Assembly (NCBI GenBank): GCA_023627715.1
Contig: JAMAHW010000194.1
Span: 1 to 19,757, forward strand
Source of the DNA: Periconia sp. R9002
Lineage: Eukaryota > Ascomycota > Dothideomycetes > Pleosporales > Periconiaceae
Direction: 5' to 3'
Length of the DNA: 19,757 nt
Position numbers and translations under genes: made by a program. The notes below the pieces were generated by a model. That model was not told where the DNA came from and ran no database searches. It was given only the letters and a program-made list of their open reading frames with translations. The first letter of the stretch is position 1; the number at the start of each line of letters is the position of its first letter. This document shows, piece by piece, positions 1-8,747 of this stretch.

Positions 1-720
1 TATATATTTTTATTACTTCTAGATATAGTTAATTTATTTAATAAGGTAGAAGAAGTAGTAGTAGTAGTAGATAGTTAAAAGTAGTAGAAGTTAAAGTCTA
101 CTTACTAGTAGCACTAACTTTATATACTTTTAGAGACTTCTATAAACCTACTTAGTACTAGCCTAGGCCTACCTTATATAACTTCTTTAATATTTAATTA
201 TCTATTAATAATAGGTAGTTATTTATAAGTATTAGGATATAGTAACATTTACTACTTTTTATAACTTTTTTTTTTAATTTTTTTTAGGGTACGCGCGCTA
301 AGTTTCTTAGAGCTTAGCGCCTATATAATACATTATATAACTATACTTTTATACGCTTTTTTCCTATATACTTTTTATAAATAACTTTTTTATAACTTTT
401 TTACACTAGGCCTAAGTAACCTAGGTAGTTATTACTATTAAGAGTGCTTAATACTTACTTACTTATATACTATTTACTATAATTGCGTTTTATATAGTAG
501 ATATAAGAATTAGGTATAGTTTAAAGTAGTATATTAGTAAGCAGGATAGATACTTAAGGACCCTTACTTATTTAGTTAAGTTTAAACACTTTATATGTTT
601 CAAACACTATTCTAAGAATATAGATAGCTCCTATTCTTAATTACTATATAATTTCTAATATACTTAAAGTATCCTAGATGGAATTAAGGAACAGAAAAAA
701 GTGAAAGTGGAAAAGTTATA
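1..720. repeat. AT-rich block with RIP signature (dead repeat)
   Basis: This stretch is very rich in TpA and almost free of CpA and TpG: the first 60 bases contain neither, and most 60-base lines after that hold none to three. CpG still occurs (for example GCGCGC near 294-299). This is the pattern left by fungal repeat-induced point mutation, which turns CpA into TpA. RIP acts on duplicated DNA, so the block is probably a mutated transposon. No open reading frame or recognisable transposase survives, and the right boundary (about 700-730) is judged only from the return of CA and TG. A GTA microsatellite-like run lies near 54-70. Confidence 0.7.
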
Positions 721-782
721 CTAGGTGTGTAATACTTAAGGGGCAGTGCCTTAGCGTAAGCCTTGGTCTCTATCCGAACAAC

Positions 783-1013
783 TTATTGAGGCGGGGAAAA
801 AACCATTTTTGGTTTTGTAATTATCCCAGCACTGGCCTTAATATCTATAGTAGATACTGCATCATTATCGCTTCTTCCTATACCTATTCCATTGAGGTAC
901 CTCAACTTAACATCTATAGGTGCCCCGGTCCTAGCATTGGGTACCCTACTTTGTAATATGTGCTCTACGCTGTCATCGCTTATATCACTCTCGCTAAGTT
1001 CTGAATATCGACT
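783..1013 (-). pseudogene. In-frame coding-like tail beyond the TAG of the rhodopsin-like gene
   Basis: Directly after the TAG at 1014-1016 the same frame stays open for 76 codons to a TAA at 783-785. The translation is a normal-looking polar tail with segments such as SRYSELSESDISDDS, VEHILQSRVPN and KLRYLNGIGIGRSDND. Either the TAG is the natural stop and this is 3' UTR that happens to be open, or a Gln codon CAG became TAG and truncated the protein by 77 residues. The change needed is C to T at a CpA site, the RIP-type change, next to the RIP-affected block. I favour truncation slightly. Confidence 0.45.
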
Positions 1014-2606
1014 CTATGAATTACCTTGAATGGTTGAGGAATTCGAAGCGACATTGAGATTGACGGAGCGTCTGGATGAGTTATTGCCGAGTTGTTCCGG
1101 GACGGGAGTGGTATGTACCGTAGAAATAGATGTATGTGGGCCTTTGTTTGTAGAGAATCCGCCTTCGCCTGAACGATGGTAGCCGGATCCTTTACCAAGA
1201 CGAGAACCTTTGGTGGTGAAGTAAGTGGATACACCTTCACCTACGGAGCGGAATAATGGACGCCACTGCAATAAAGTGAGTAACAGTTAGCGCAATTCCT
1301 TGTGATCCGCGTCTTCCCTTTCAGTCGGGGGCAAATAGGTAATAAAAAAAAGGCAATATACCGTTGGCATGCAGGCAGCTAATATACCGATACTTCCTTT
1401 AACAGTGCGAAGTTCTTGCACAGGCGCAAAGTCCCCTTTTTGAATTCACATTAGCGTCATCGTGAGTGGAGAATGGAAATACATGGGAGAAGTATGTATA
1501 GTCGAAGAGATGCAAAGAGAAAGGACCTCTTACATGTCGGGTCCATGCGTTTTAATGCATGAACCTTAATGACGCGGATGATCGATATAATGCACACAGC
1601 CCCACTGAGAGCAAATAAGGAGGAGATAAGAAGCTTGGTACGTCTGCTGCACTGAAGTTTCCATACAGCAGGAATTGGCAGGAATAAGAGCAGCCAATCT
1701 GTGCAAATATGGATTGTCCCGAGTAAGATGACGGCTATACGATTACTCCTTTCGTTAGGAATTGGTTGCTCCAGATCAGGATACTCGATGGGAGATTGGG
1801 GTGCTCCCACGACCAGTGTATCTCTCCGCTAATACTGCTTAGCCTCTTCAATGGCGGGTGAGGACATGATAATTACCAACTAAAAATGAAGACCAAAGGT
1901 TGTGTGATCCCGAGTGCCACCACAAACACGGCGAAGACCCAGAGCAGGGGAACCCATCCGCGTTTTAGACTGAAGATTCGATGGTGCAACGCTAAAATCG
2001 ATAGTTTTGTGAGCATAAGCATAGTACTATATGAAATAGTTTCTGAAATATCGGCCTGCAGAACAATTAATCAGCCACAGCAATTTCATATCAACCACAG
2101 GATGTCAACCTTGACGATACCCGGGATATCTGATTTTGACATGAGAATAATATGTCTGCCATAGCCGAACTTCGGGTAGATCATGCAAGTGACTGCCTGG
2201 ATAACGAGGCAAACCTATAACTCAATCAGATTTTTTCCACAGGAATAGAGCAAATCTTGAAGACCGCTAAAGAGAGAAAGACAGACAGAGCACGTCGCAG
2301 ATGCCTTCGCACGCTCTCCGGTTACAATCACCGCGGCCTTGTTCGCCATATCCGCCTTTTGATGGAAGACATGGTTGTGAGGAACGTACAGAACGGAATG
2401 AATGGACTTACCGCTGCCATCAGAATAAGCCAGTCGTCTTTACCAAGTTTTGCGCCAACCTTGATGCGCGAGAGGAACCGCAGTGCCACCGACCCAATGC
2501 CAATGACCATAAACCCAGAATGCATGCCAAAAATCATAGGCCTTCGATCCTCATGGATATGTTCTTCCTGGTACGCTCTTTGAGCTGGTGTGAGGGGCAT
2601 CGCCAT
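1014..2606 (-). CDS. Fungal rhodopsin-domain 7TM integral membrane protein
   Basis: This seven-exon gene was pieced together by hand. Exons on the minus strand are 2412-2606, 2110-2214, 1877-2055, 1785-1828, 1534-1734, 1362-1435 and 1014-1265. All junctions have GT..AG ends and keep frame, giving 349 residues. The start is ATG 2606. The protein has about seven hydrophobic segments (roughly residues 25-46, 60-79, 107-125, 133-158, 176-198, 210-232, 250-266). Family-like landmarks are DDWLIL near residue 57, a GYGRH stretch in exon 2, DPTW across the exon 5/6 junction and PTWRPLF across exon 6/7. These fit the fungal rhodopsin-like (SAT4/PTH11-type) membrane family, whose function is mostly unknown; it is not a retinal-binding opsin. 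Introns are 48-98 nt except the first (2215-2411, 197 nt), whose acceptor is the least certain. It has no evident link to the biosynthetic genes. The frame continues beyond its stop (see 783-1013). Confidence 0.78.
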
Positions 2607-3190
2607 GGTTGGCCTGATTTTGGAGAAGCAAAAAGGGCCGATTTGTGATTTTTGTGGGTAGTATTTGCGAATGAACGGTGGGCCTTCTGGAGGCCTTACA
2701 TTGATAGATATCTAACTTTGTAATTTGACCGTTTATTTCAGAATCTAAAACTTTATCTTCCTCGCTGGAATCTGTCTGTTGGTGGCGTTCGTCACTTAGC
2801 TTGGTCTGCTTCCTTGTCGCTAACGTATTCGGCTCGTTTCCGGGGGGGAAATCGCTCGATAGAGTGTAGTTGCATAGCAGTGACATACATATCAGCGACC
2901 TAATTTTATGGAGAGCGGGAAGCGTCAAATAGGACACCAGATTAAGTATGCGTGCTCATATCGCTACGTCGTAAAACCGTCAGCCACTGGAATGTAATCG
3001 CTTCACGCCACGCCGTTTCCAGGTATTTTTTGCGATAACGCGCAGTTTGCACGAGTCAATGTCTTCTACCAGGGGCTATGAAACAGCCGAGGCTACAAAC
3101 AACAGAACATGCTGCTCATGCAAGCGAGGATGTAAATTGGTTCTGTAACAAGAACCTAGACCCAAGCTAACGGTCTACAATGTCCAATGT
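2607..3190. other. Intergenic region upstream of the rhodopsin-like gene
   Basis: The first few hundred bases must include the promoter and 5' UTR of the minus-strand rhodopsin-like gene starting at 2606. No TATA element is obvious. An open minus-strand frame overlaps the start of that gene in a different frame, but its translation has no domain-like character. Nothing else is seen. Confidence 0.4.
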
Positions 3191-3221
3191 ACAATGTGTA
3201 ATTCTTGTTGGATGGAATCCT

Positions 3222-3243
3222 GTCACGTGATCAGTCATGTGAC
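3222..3243. promoter_or_regulatory. E-box inverted repeat GTCACGTGA-N4-TCATGTGAC
   Basis: Two 9-base arms, GTCACGTGA (3222-3230) and TCATGTGAC (3235-3243), are complementary except for one base. The first arm contains the E-box CACGTG and the second the variant CATGTG. Such sites bind basic helix-loop-helix factors in fungi. It lies 23 bases upstream of the TATA element and within the LTR-like stretch. Confidence 0.45.
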
Positions 3244-3259
3244 CTCGTGCGTTTGCTTG

Positions 3260-3283
3260 GGGCATACATATATAAGTATGCCC
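3260..3283. promoter_or_regulatory. TATA element inside a perfect palindrome
   Basis: The arms GGGCATAC (3260-3267) and GTATGCCC (3276-3283) are perfectly complementary and enclose ATATATAA. The loop supplies a TATATAAG-type TATA box on the plus strand. A pyrimidine-rich leader-like sequence follows from about 3310, but no protein-coding frame does. Confidence 0.45.
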
Positions 3284-3399
3284 TCGTTCGTCGATAGCTA
3301 GTTAGTTACCTACATCAATCAATCGACTCTCTCAACCATTTTCTATAATTCTCCGAGTACCGTACCTCTGGTCCTCTGGTAGAAAGAGACTACTTGGCG

Positions 3400-4640
3400 C
3401 CCCTCGGCTAAAACTCTTGGAGTAAACGCTGAGAATATCTATAAAAAGCAAAAAAACAATCACGGAAAACTACGCCTTATAATCCAAGCCCTCTATTGGC
3501 AAGGAGACCTGTCAATACGAATGCCCTTCACTAGATTTCAAACCCAACTCTGCTCCAAGAGCCCAACTCTGCGCCACGGCCCATCACTGACGGCTCCACG
3601 AGGGTTATGCTATCTAGCCACCCAACTATGCCCAAGTACCAAGCCCATCGTCTCTCTTACACGAACACGTATTCCTGACTCGTACATGTCTGTGATAGCA
3701 ACCACGGTATATCAACGACGATCAAAGCCTAGATGGCGTCCGCATTCGCTTAGTTAACCCAAAACATACCAGACAGTTCACAATGACATTCAAGGGGCTT
3801 TTAATCCAATTTAGGTACACAGTTCGCATAGGCCTTGTAAATTGTAATAGGCCAAGCTTCGCCGCGCGAATCGAGGGGGCCGGGGGGCGAGATGGGGTGA
3901 ACACTCTACATAATCATGTTCTCATCATGCTTTAAGGAAGGATCTACCTTTAACGCACTTTTAACCTAAATCGTCAATCACGCAATAAACATAGAAAAAA
4001 AGAAAATCTCCCCTTTTCCCGTCCTGACCGTTCGAGACACAAACGATAAGGCTGCATGACACACTATACGAACCTGATTCTTTTCTCGTACTGCTTCTAA
4101 CTAACTTACTACGTCTTGAAGCGTTCATATGCCAAATGACAAACGGACTCTCGGCTTGTATAAACTTCGTATTTCCGCAAGAATGCTCGGCACGGAATAC
4201 GATCCACGTCACACACATTAGCATCACACTTGCATTCTAAGGCTATGTATTATTTCACCCACTTTTTTCTCTCTATTGTACATAGCTGGACTACTTTGCA
4301 GGCATTCCGCAATTCCAAAATCGGAAGAAAATACGACAAAGTGAGAGCTATCAGCTGCCGTCGAACAGAGTACACTCGTCTTTCCATGTCTGATACCGCT
4401 CGCCACGCTTTAGAAACGGCACTGGTTTCTGATTTCAAGATCCTTGCGATCCTTCAGACATTTTCCCAACCAAGGTTATTCTTATCTTTTTGAAAGGTGC
4501 CTACCCACGTCACTTTGGCTTTGGCTCCATGTAACTTTGTAGATGTATTCATCTTCCAAGAGCACTGCTCCATGACTCAATCAATCACCTTTCTCCTCCA
4601 TCAATATTGCCCTTATTCCCGTCCTCCAACAACATTTCAA
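3400..4640. other. Gene-free stretch
   Basis: Only short frames of 60-111 codons occur here on both strands. They overlap each other and show no domain-like composition. The frame at 3521-3757 could be a degraded remnant but matches nothing I recognise. A G-rich run lies around 3875-3898. No RNA gene or repeat is visible. Confidence 0.4.
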
Positions 4641-4659
4641 TCGTTAGCACAACATCGCA

Positions 4660-4999
4660 CTACCGCGTACGTATCTCATGCTTCACCGTATCAAAATCCA
4701 CCTCATTCCTCTCAACCCTCTTCCCCTTTCTCCCCTTCCCCAACCCCGACCTCGTCCCATTCCTATCCACGCCCTCCCCAACGACCTACACAAACCCCGC
4801 AATTAGCCTCTAACTCCACACCTCACCAATAGCACGAAAAAAAAAAGAAACTTACCACCTCCTCAACACGCCGCAACAGCTCCGGTATCGCAGGGCTCGC
4901 TTCAAGCAGATTAATAGCATTGCCCTTACCGGCTATCGCTTTCGTCGATATTAGATTCGCGTCGCGGCCGTAACTTACGTCCGTCTGCGCTAAAACCAT
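4660..4999 (-). CDS. Candidate small two-exon gene, unknown function
   Basis: On the minus strand an ATG at 4999 opens exon 1 (4856-4999, 48 codons), which ends at a consensus donor GTAAGT. A 70-nt candidate intron (4786-4855) contains GGCTAAT and ends TGTGTAG, and exon 2 (4660-4785) continues in frame to TAG, giving 89 residues. Exon 1 reads like ordinary protein (for example NLLEASPAIPELLRRVEEV). Exon 2 is charged and Gly/Arg/Lys-rich, which may only reflect the C-rich low-complexity plus strand. A telobox-like TTAGGG run lies about 270 bases upstream. I recognise no family. A 56-codon plus-strand frame starting at ATG 4998 is the competing reading. Confidence 0.3.
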
Positions 5000-5642
5000 G
5001 TCGTCGCCTCCAGATTACGAGTACTCAGCGCTGCGCGGTAAGACGTTTGTTAGGTCTGCGCGTTCACCAGTTTTAATGAATTTTTCTTGCGAGGAGAAGA
5101 TAGTGGCGGTGGTAGTAGTGGGTAAAGGGCCGGTAGAGTATAGACGGCGGGAAAAGAAGAGTTTGACGTAAAGGGATCGGAGCTACTAAGGTCCAATCAT
5201 CGTGATGCGCAATCAATTTTTTCTCTCAATTCGATTATAATTTAGAGAAGTCGAATTGGGGGTTTTCATGTTAGGGTTAGGGAATTAGGGAGGAGGAGGC
5301 ACGTTTGTGTTCCTGCAGTTAGAGTGCGTGGTTTGTCTAAGGGGGCGAGGGTATAATTGGGCGGTAATGTAATGCGAGTAGCACTTGAAGTCATAGTTTA
5401 TTGTGGATACTCCGTAGCAGTAGTGATCGTCCCGATATTGGGAATTATTACACACGTGTACACGTAAGAAGAGGTTCTACGGGACAAAAATGGGACTAAA
5501 ACACCCGCTTTGTACACATTCGTGCCAGATTGCTAAAGATTTTTCGGACCACTGGATGTGTGTAAAGCTTCTAGAATGCACCTTCGTAACAGCTATAATT
5601 CTCACGAGGACTAAGGCTTATATATGACCATAGGATAAAGAT
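5000..5642. other. Intergenic region left of the NRPS-like gene
   Basis: This holds the 3' flank of the NRPS-like gene and possibly the promoter of the candidate gene at 4660-4999. It contains the TTAGGG run at 5271-5290, an 8-base inverted repeat CAATTCGA/TCGAATTG (5227-5234 and 5251-5258, 16-base spacer), and a palindromic E-box ACACGTGT at 5452-5459. No convincing gene is seen. Confidence 0.4.
5271..5290 (+). repeat. Short interstitial telomere-like repeat / telobox
   Basis: The sequence is TTAGGGTTAGGG, then AA, then TTAGGG: three copies of the fungal telomere unit, two of them adjacent. It is too short to suggest a telomere fusion. Teloboxes of this size occur in fungal promoters, which would fit the candidate minus-strand gene ending its 5' side at 4999. 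Confidence 0.55.
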
Positions 5643-8600
5643 TTACTGGCCAGCACGAAGCAAAAAATTCAGAACATCGCCTACATTCGTCTCAGGTGCT
5701 GCATGAACCAGCTGGTCCAGGAACTGCCCAGGTACGCTTGAGACATCCTTCGCCCAGGCAAAGTCAACACGCTGTGTCTGGACTTCAAATTGAGTCTTTA
5801 CCCCTCCTTCTCCATCTCCAAAGATGTACCAGTCCATGAGGTAGTTGTGTCCCTGCTTTTCACGGAAACTCCAGTTAGTCGACGGCTGAGGCACGTCGAG
5901 GAAGGATAGCACGTTGGTGGTGTTGGTACGAGGGTCCGCCATGAGTGAGTCCGGGAGCCCGCATGTGAGACCGTCGAATTCAATGAGGTTCAACGTTGTT
6001 TTGTGCACGTCGGTGAGCCATTCATTCACCGTGAGCTCTGGTGCAAGGTGAGTGGCAAAGATGCCCTTATTGACTAGTGAGCCCAGCACAGACTGTGCCT
6101 CTGGCCAGGGTATGGTGCGCCCGGAGAGGCTGACGGAAAAGCCCACGCGATCCCATCCTGTGAAGCTGCTTAGGAAGAGCGACCAGGCGGCATAGATTAG
6201 TGTTGTAGCGGTAACACGATGACTGCGCGCCGCCTGGTTCAACTCCGCTTTGGTCACAGTAACGTGCGAGTTGAACCGGACTAGCCCAAGCTGTGTATTC
6301 TGCGCATCCTGGAGTCCACGGGGAGCGGGAGGCTGTAGCACAGCCGTTACCGGTAAGCGTTCGAGGATGTTCTTGAATGTCATGCGCGCCCGCTCCATAT
6401 TGTCCCTCTTGTATGCATGGAGAAAGCGTGCGAATTCCTGTATTTGTGGACCTCGTGGGACTTGCTCGCCAGCTAGAGCTCGCTCGACATCCTTCCAAAA
6501 CAGCGCGGTCGAAAAGAAATCGGTCAGAATATGGTGCATGTTCGTCACAAGAGCCACAGCCTTGCGATTTGGGACAAAGACGCAAGTGACTTGGCAGTGT
6601 GGCACTTCAACATTCGCCTGTGTTGCTTCCCTCACTTCACTCCATGCCCGCTCCTCGCACGCCACACAGGCAGCATCAAACTCGGCTACACAGGGGACGT
6701 GTATCTCACGCCAGTCGAGGTTCAGTCGCCCAAGATCGTTCATAGTGAAGTTGGATAAATCGAAGCGAGTCTGGAAAATCTGGTGAGCTGAGCCGGCAGT
6801 GATGATAGCAGCGTGCAGCTCGTTCGCCGTTGGCATAAGCTCAGCGTTTCCAATGTATGTGGCTACACCGACAAGTGAACACACTGTAGGATCCTGTAAC
6901 GACCGTCGAATGAGCAGCTTCTGCACGTCGGTTACGGGCGTGAGCCCTTCGTCCAATGACCCTTCTAGCCCTGCCTTGCCAAGATCCTCATGCGCTCTGT
7001 TGTCCTGGATCCCTTTTTCCAGTTGCGCGATCGTATCTAACCGAAGTATTTGAACCGGAACAAGGAAGTTTCCGTGTTGTTTCAAGAAATTGGAAAGTTG
7101 TATGGCTGCTAAAGAATGCCCTCCTAGTGCAGTGAATGAAGAGTCTCCGTTCAGCTGCTGGAACGGAACGTGGAGAATCTGTGTAAATCCCACTCGCAAT
7201 GCATCGTACTCATCCTGATACCTGACTCCCATGGTGTCATCAACCTCACAATTTTGAGCTGTACTCAATTCAAGCTGGGCTTTGAGTGCATTGCGGTCTG
7301 TTTTATTGTTGACGTTGAGCGGAAAACTGTCAAGTGCAACCAGGTTGTCGGGAATGATGAACAGATCACAGTGCTCCCTCAGGAATTGTCGCAGCTGCTC
7401 TACATCTACAGTGGCTGGTTGAACACATCCCACAAGTCGTCCATCATGCAGCTTGAAAGCAACGGCTACCCGAACAGGATCGAAGCTGAGTAGCGCTGGT
7501 TCGACCTCCGTCTCTAGGTTGATCAAGAAACCGCGGTTCTTGACAAGCGAGTCTGCTCGTCCCATAAATACGAGCTCTTTGTCTTCGCGTTTCCGTGCAA
7601 GATCCCCAGTTCGATAGTACCTTTGCCCCTTCCAGGTTATGAACTTCTTCGCCGTAAGCTCGTCATTATTCAGATAGCCGGCTGCTAGACAGGGCCCAGA
7701 AATCATGATTTCGCCAACATCGTCAGCCTCGTTCAGCTCCGAATCTACGAGCACGACTTCGACAGTCGACATGATCTTCCCCAAAGTCGGCTCTTCGTCT
7801 GGGTTGAGGGTTTTCATGCTGATGATACAAGTGGTCTCAGACGGTCCATAAGTATTGATGACTCTTCGGTGAGGCGTGATCCAATGCTGGTAGATATCCC
7901 TTGAGGGCGCCTCAGCTCCTAAAAACAGTACGCGCACTTGTTCGTAAGGTCCCGCGGGGTCCAAGGCCACCAGCATTGAAGGGGTAAGAGTTACTATTTC
8001 ACACGTGGCAGCAACTTCGTGAAAATTGGACGGTGAAGCCATCACTAGAGCCCGGCCCTTTCTTAAGTTGCCCCAGATGATTGCCTGGCACCCGTCGAAC
8101 GCAACCGACGTGGCCAGTAAGCATCGTACACCGCGTCGTTCTACATCGGGCTCCAGCTTGTCGAAGTCTAAAAATTCTGGTGCCAAGGCCATTATGCCTT
8201 TGTGATAAACCATGACACCTTTCGGCTTCCCTGTAGTACCAGACGTAAAGATAATCCAAGCAAGATAATCAGTACGGAACCCAGCTCGAATTCCGTCTAG
8301 CCTCTTGAGCAGTCCATCCCTATCATCAAGTGGCTGACGCAGCCATCTTTTCTGGAAGTTTACCGTGAGTGTGGGTAGCTGTAGTCCAGGAAGGTGGTTG
8401 GTAACAAGGGCCATGGGTGCGGAAAGCTCTGACATGGCTGCTTCGATGCGCGAACGGCTCCAGGCAGCCACATCCATAGGCGCGAAACATGCTCCGACTC
8501 GCAGAATGCCCATTACAGCAGGGACCATCTCAAGCGACATATCTGTTAGAAGTGGCACTTTATCGCGTGGTTGAACGCCAGCTGATAGTAGCGCTCGACT

Positions 8601-8747
8601 GACATGAAGCGAAGCACTTCGCAGCTCAGCATAAGTGATCGACTCGCCCTCGAACTCGGCAGCGATTGCGGCCGGAGTTCTTGCGGCCCAGTCATCCACT
8701 ATTTCGACGATCGTGGCTGCAAGAGGTTCAGTAGAGTGATTTATCAT
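5643..8747 (-). CDS. NRPS-like protein with A-T-C domain order
   Basis: An intronless gene of 1034 residues. The frame stays open upstream to a GTG, but the first ATG is at 8747 with A at -3. The adenylation domain (about 15-495) shows the P-loop FTSGTTGKPKG (167-177), FDG with Asp218 where amino-acid-activating enzymes hold the substrate amine, YGPSETT (300-306), YRTGD (378-382) and the catalytic-type Lys482 in NNKTDR. The thiolation domain has LGGHS with phosphopantetheine Ser545. The condensation domain (about 600-1030) has MHHILTD (His738, His739, Asp743), so the catalytic His and Asp are present, but the usual following Gly is Phe and the DFGWG motif reads DFAWA (995-999). It would activate a carboxylic or amino acid as an AMP ester, hold it on Ser545 and transfer it to a nucleophile by the C domain. 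Normal elongation modules run C-A-T. No thioesterase or reductase is present, so the acceptor is probably a separate small molecule or the polyketide. It shares a promoter region with the oxygenase gene at 9127. Confidence 0.93.
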   Translation of the reverse strand: MINHSTEPLAATIVEIVDDWAARTPAAIAAEFEGESITYAELRSASLHVSRALLSAGVQPRDKVPLLTDMSLEMVPAVMGILRVGACFAPMDVAAWSRSRIEAAMSELSAPMALVTNHLPGLQLPTLTVNFQKRWLRQPLDDRDGLLKRLDGIRAGFRTDYLAWIIFTSGTTGKPKGVMVYHKGIMALAPEFLDFDKLEPDVERRGVRCLLATSVAFDGCQAIIWGNLRKGRALVMASPSNFHEVAATCEIVTLTPSMLVALDPAGPYEQVRVLFLGAEAPSRDIYQHWITPHRRVINTYGPSETTCIISMKTLNPDEEPTLGKIMSTVEVVLVDSELNEADDVGEIMISGPCLAAGYLNNDELTAKKFITWKGQRYYRTGDLARKREDKELVFMGRADSLVKNRGFLINLETEVEPALLSFDPVRVAVAFKLHDGRLVGCVQPATVDVEQLRQFLREHCDLFIIPDNLVALDSFPLNVNNKTDRNALKAQLELSTAQNCEVDDTMGVRYQDEYDALRVGFTQILHVPFQQLNGDSSFTALGGHSLAAIQLSNFLKQHGNFLVPVQILRLDTIAQLEKGIQDNRAHEDLGKAGLEGSLDEGLTPVTDVQKLLIRRSLQDPTVCSLVGVATYIGNAELMPTANELHAAIITAGSAHQIFQTRFDLSNFTMNDLGRLNLDWREIHVPCVAEFDAACVACEERAWSEVREATQANVEVPHCQVTCVFVPNRKAVALVTNMHHILTDFFSTALFWKDVERALAGEQVPRGPQIQEFARFLHAYKRDNMERARMTFKNILERLPVTAVLQPPAPRGLQDAQNTQLGLVRFNSHVTVTKAELNQAARSHRVTATTLIYAAWSLFLSSFTGWDRVGFSVSLSGRTIPWPEAQSVLGSLVNKGIFATHLAPELTVNEWLTDVHKTTLNLIEFDGLTCGLPDSLMADPRTNTTNVLSFLDVPQPSTNWSFREKQGHNYLMDWYIFGDGEGGVKTQFEVQTQRVDFAWAKDVSSVPGQFLDQLVHAAPETNVGDVLNFLLRAGQ

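Larger units (their letters stand above)
3195..3393. mobile_element. LTR-like relic (possible solo LTR of a copia-type element)
   Basis: The stretch starts TGTGTAATTC and carries in order an E-box inverted repeat (3222-3243), a TATATAAG element inside a palindrome (3260-3283), a CATCAATCAATCGACTCTC transcript-leader-like stretch (3314-3332), a tandem 8-mer CCTCTGGT (3365-3380) and GTAGAAAGAGACTAC (3379-3393), then TTGGCGCC just outside. This is a complete promoter-like arrangement with no gene after it, and it resembles from memory the layout of LTRs of fungal copia elements. No second LTR, target-site duplication or polymerase frame was found, so both ends are approximate. It could instead be the promoter of an unrecognised transcript. 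Confidence 0.35.

Noticed and set aside
980..1240. 86-codon minus-strand frame over the end of the rhodopsin-like gene
   Set aside because: It is a different frame from exon 7, which is joined to PTWRPLF by a good intron.
1735..1784. Apparent frameshift inside the rhodopsin-like gene
   Set aside because: A 50-nt intron with CTAAC branch point and TATAG acceptor restores the frame, so no lesion is needed.
4497..4832. 111-codon plus-strand Pro/Ser-rich frame
   Set aside because: It is low-complexity C-rich sequence with no start context or domain; the antisense spliced frame is slightly more credible, and only weakly.
4998..5168. 56-codon plus-strand frame starting MSSPPDYEYS
   Set aside because: Short, unrecognised, and overlapping by a shared CATG the start of the minus-strand candidate; its C-terminal half is low-complexity.
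6067..8574. Several open frames of 69-178 codons on both strands inside the NRPS-like gene (for example 6250-6786 plus, 6067-6585 minus)
   Set aside because: They overlap a gene with all expected A, T and C motifs and have no domain-like sequence of their own.
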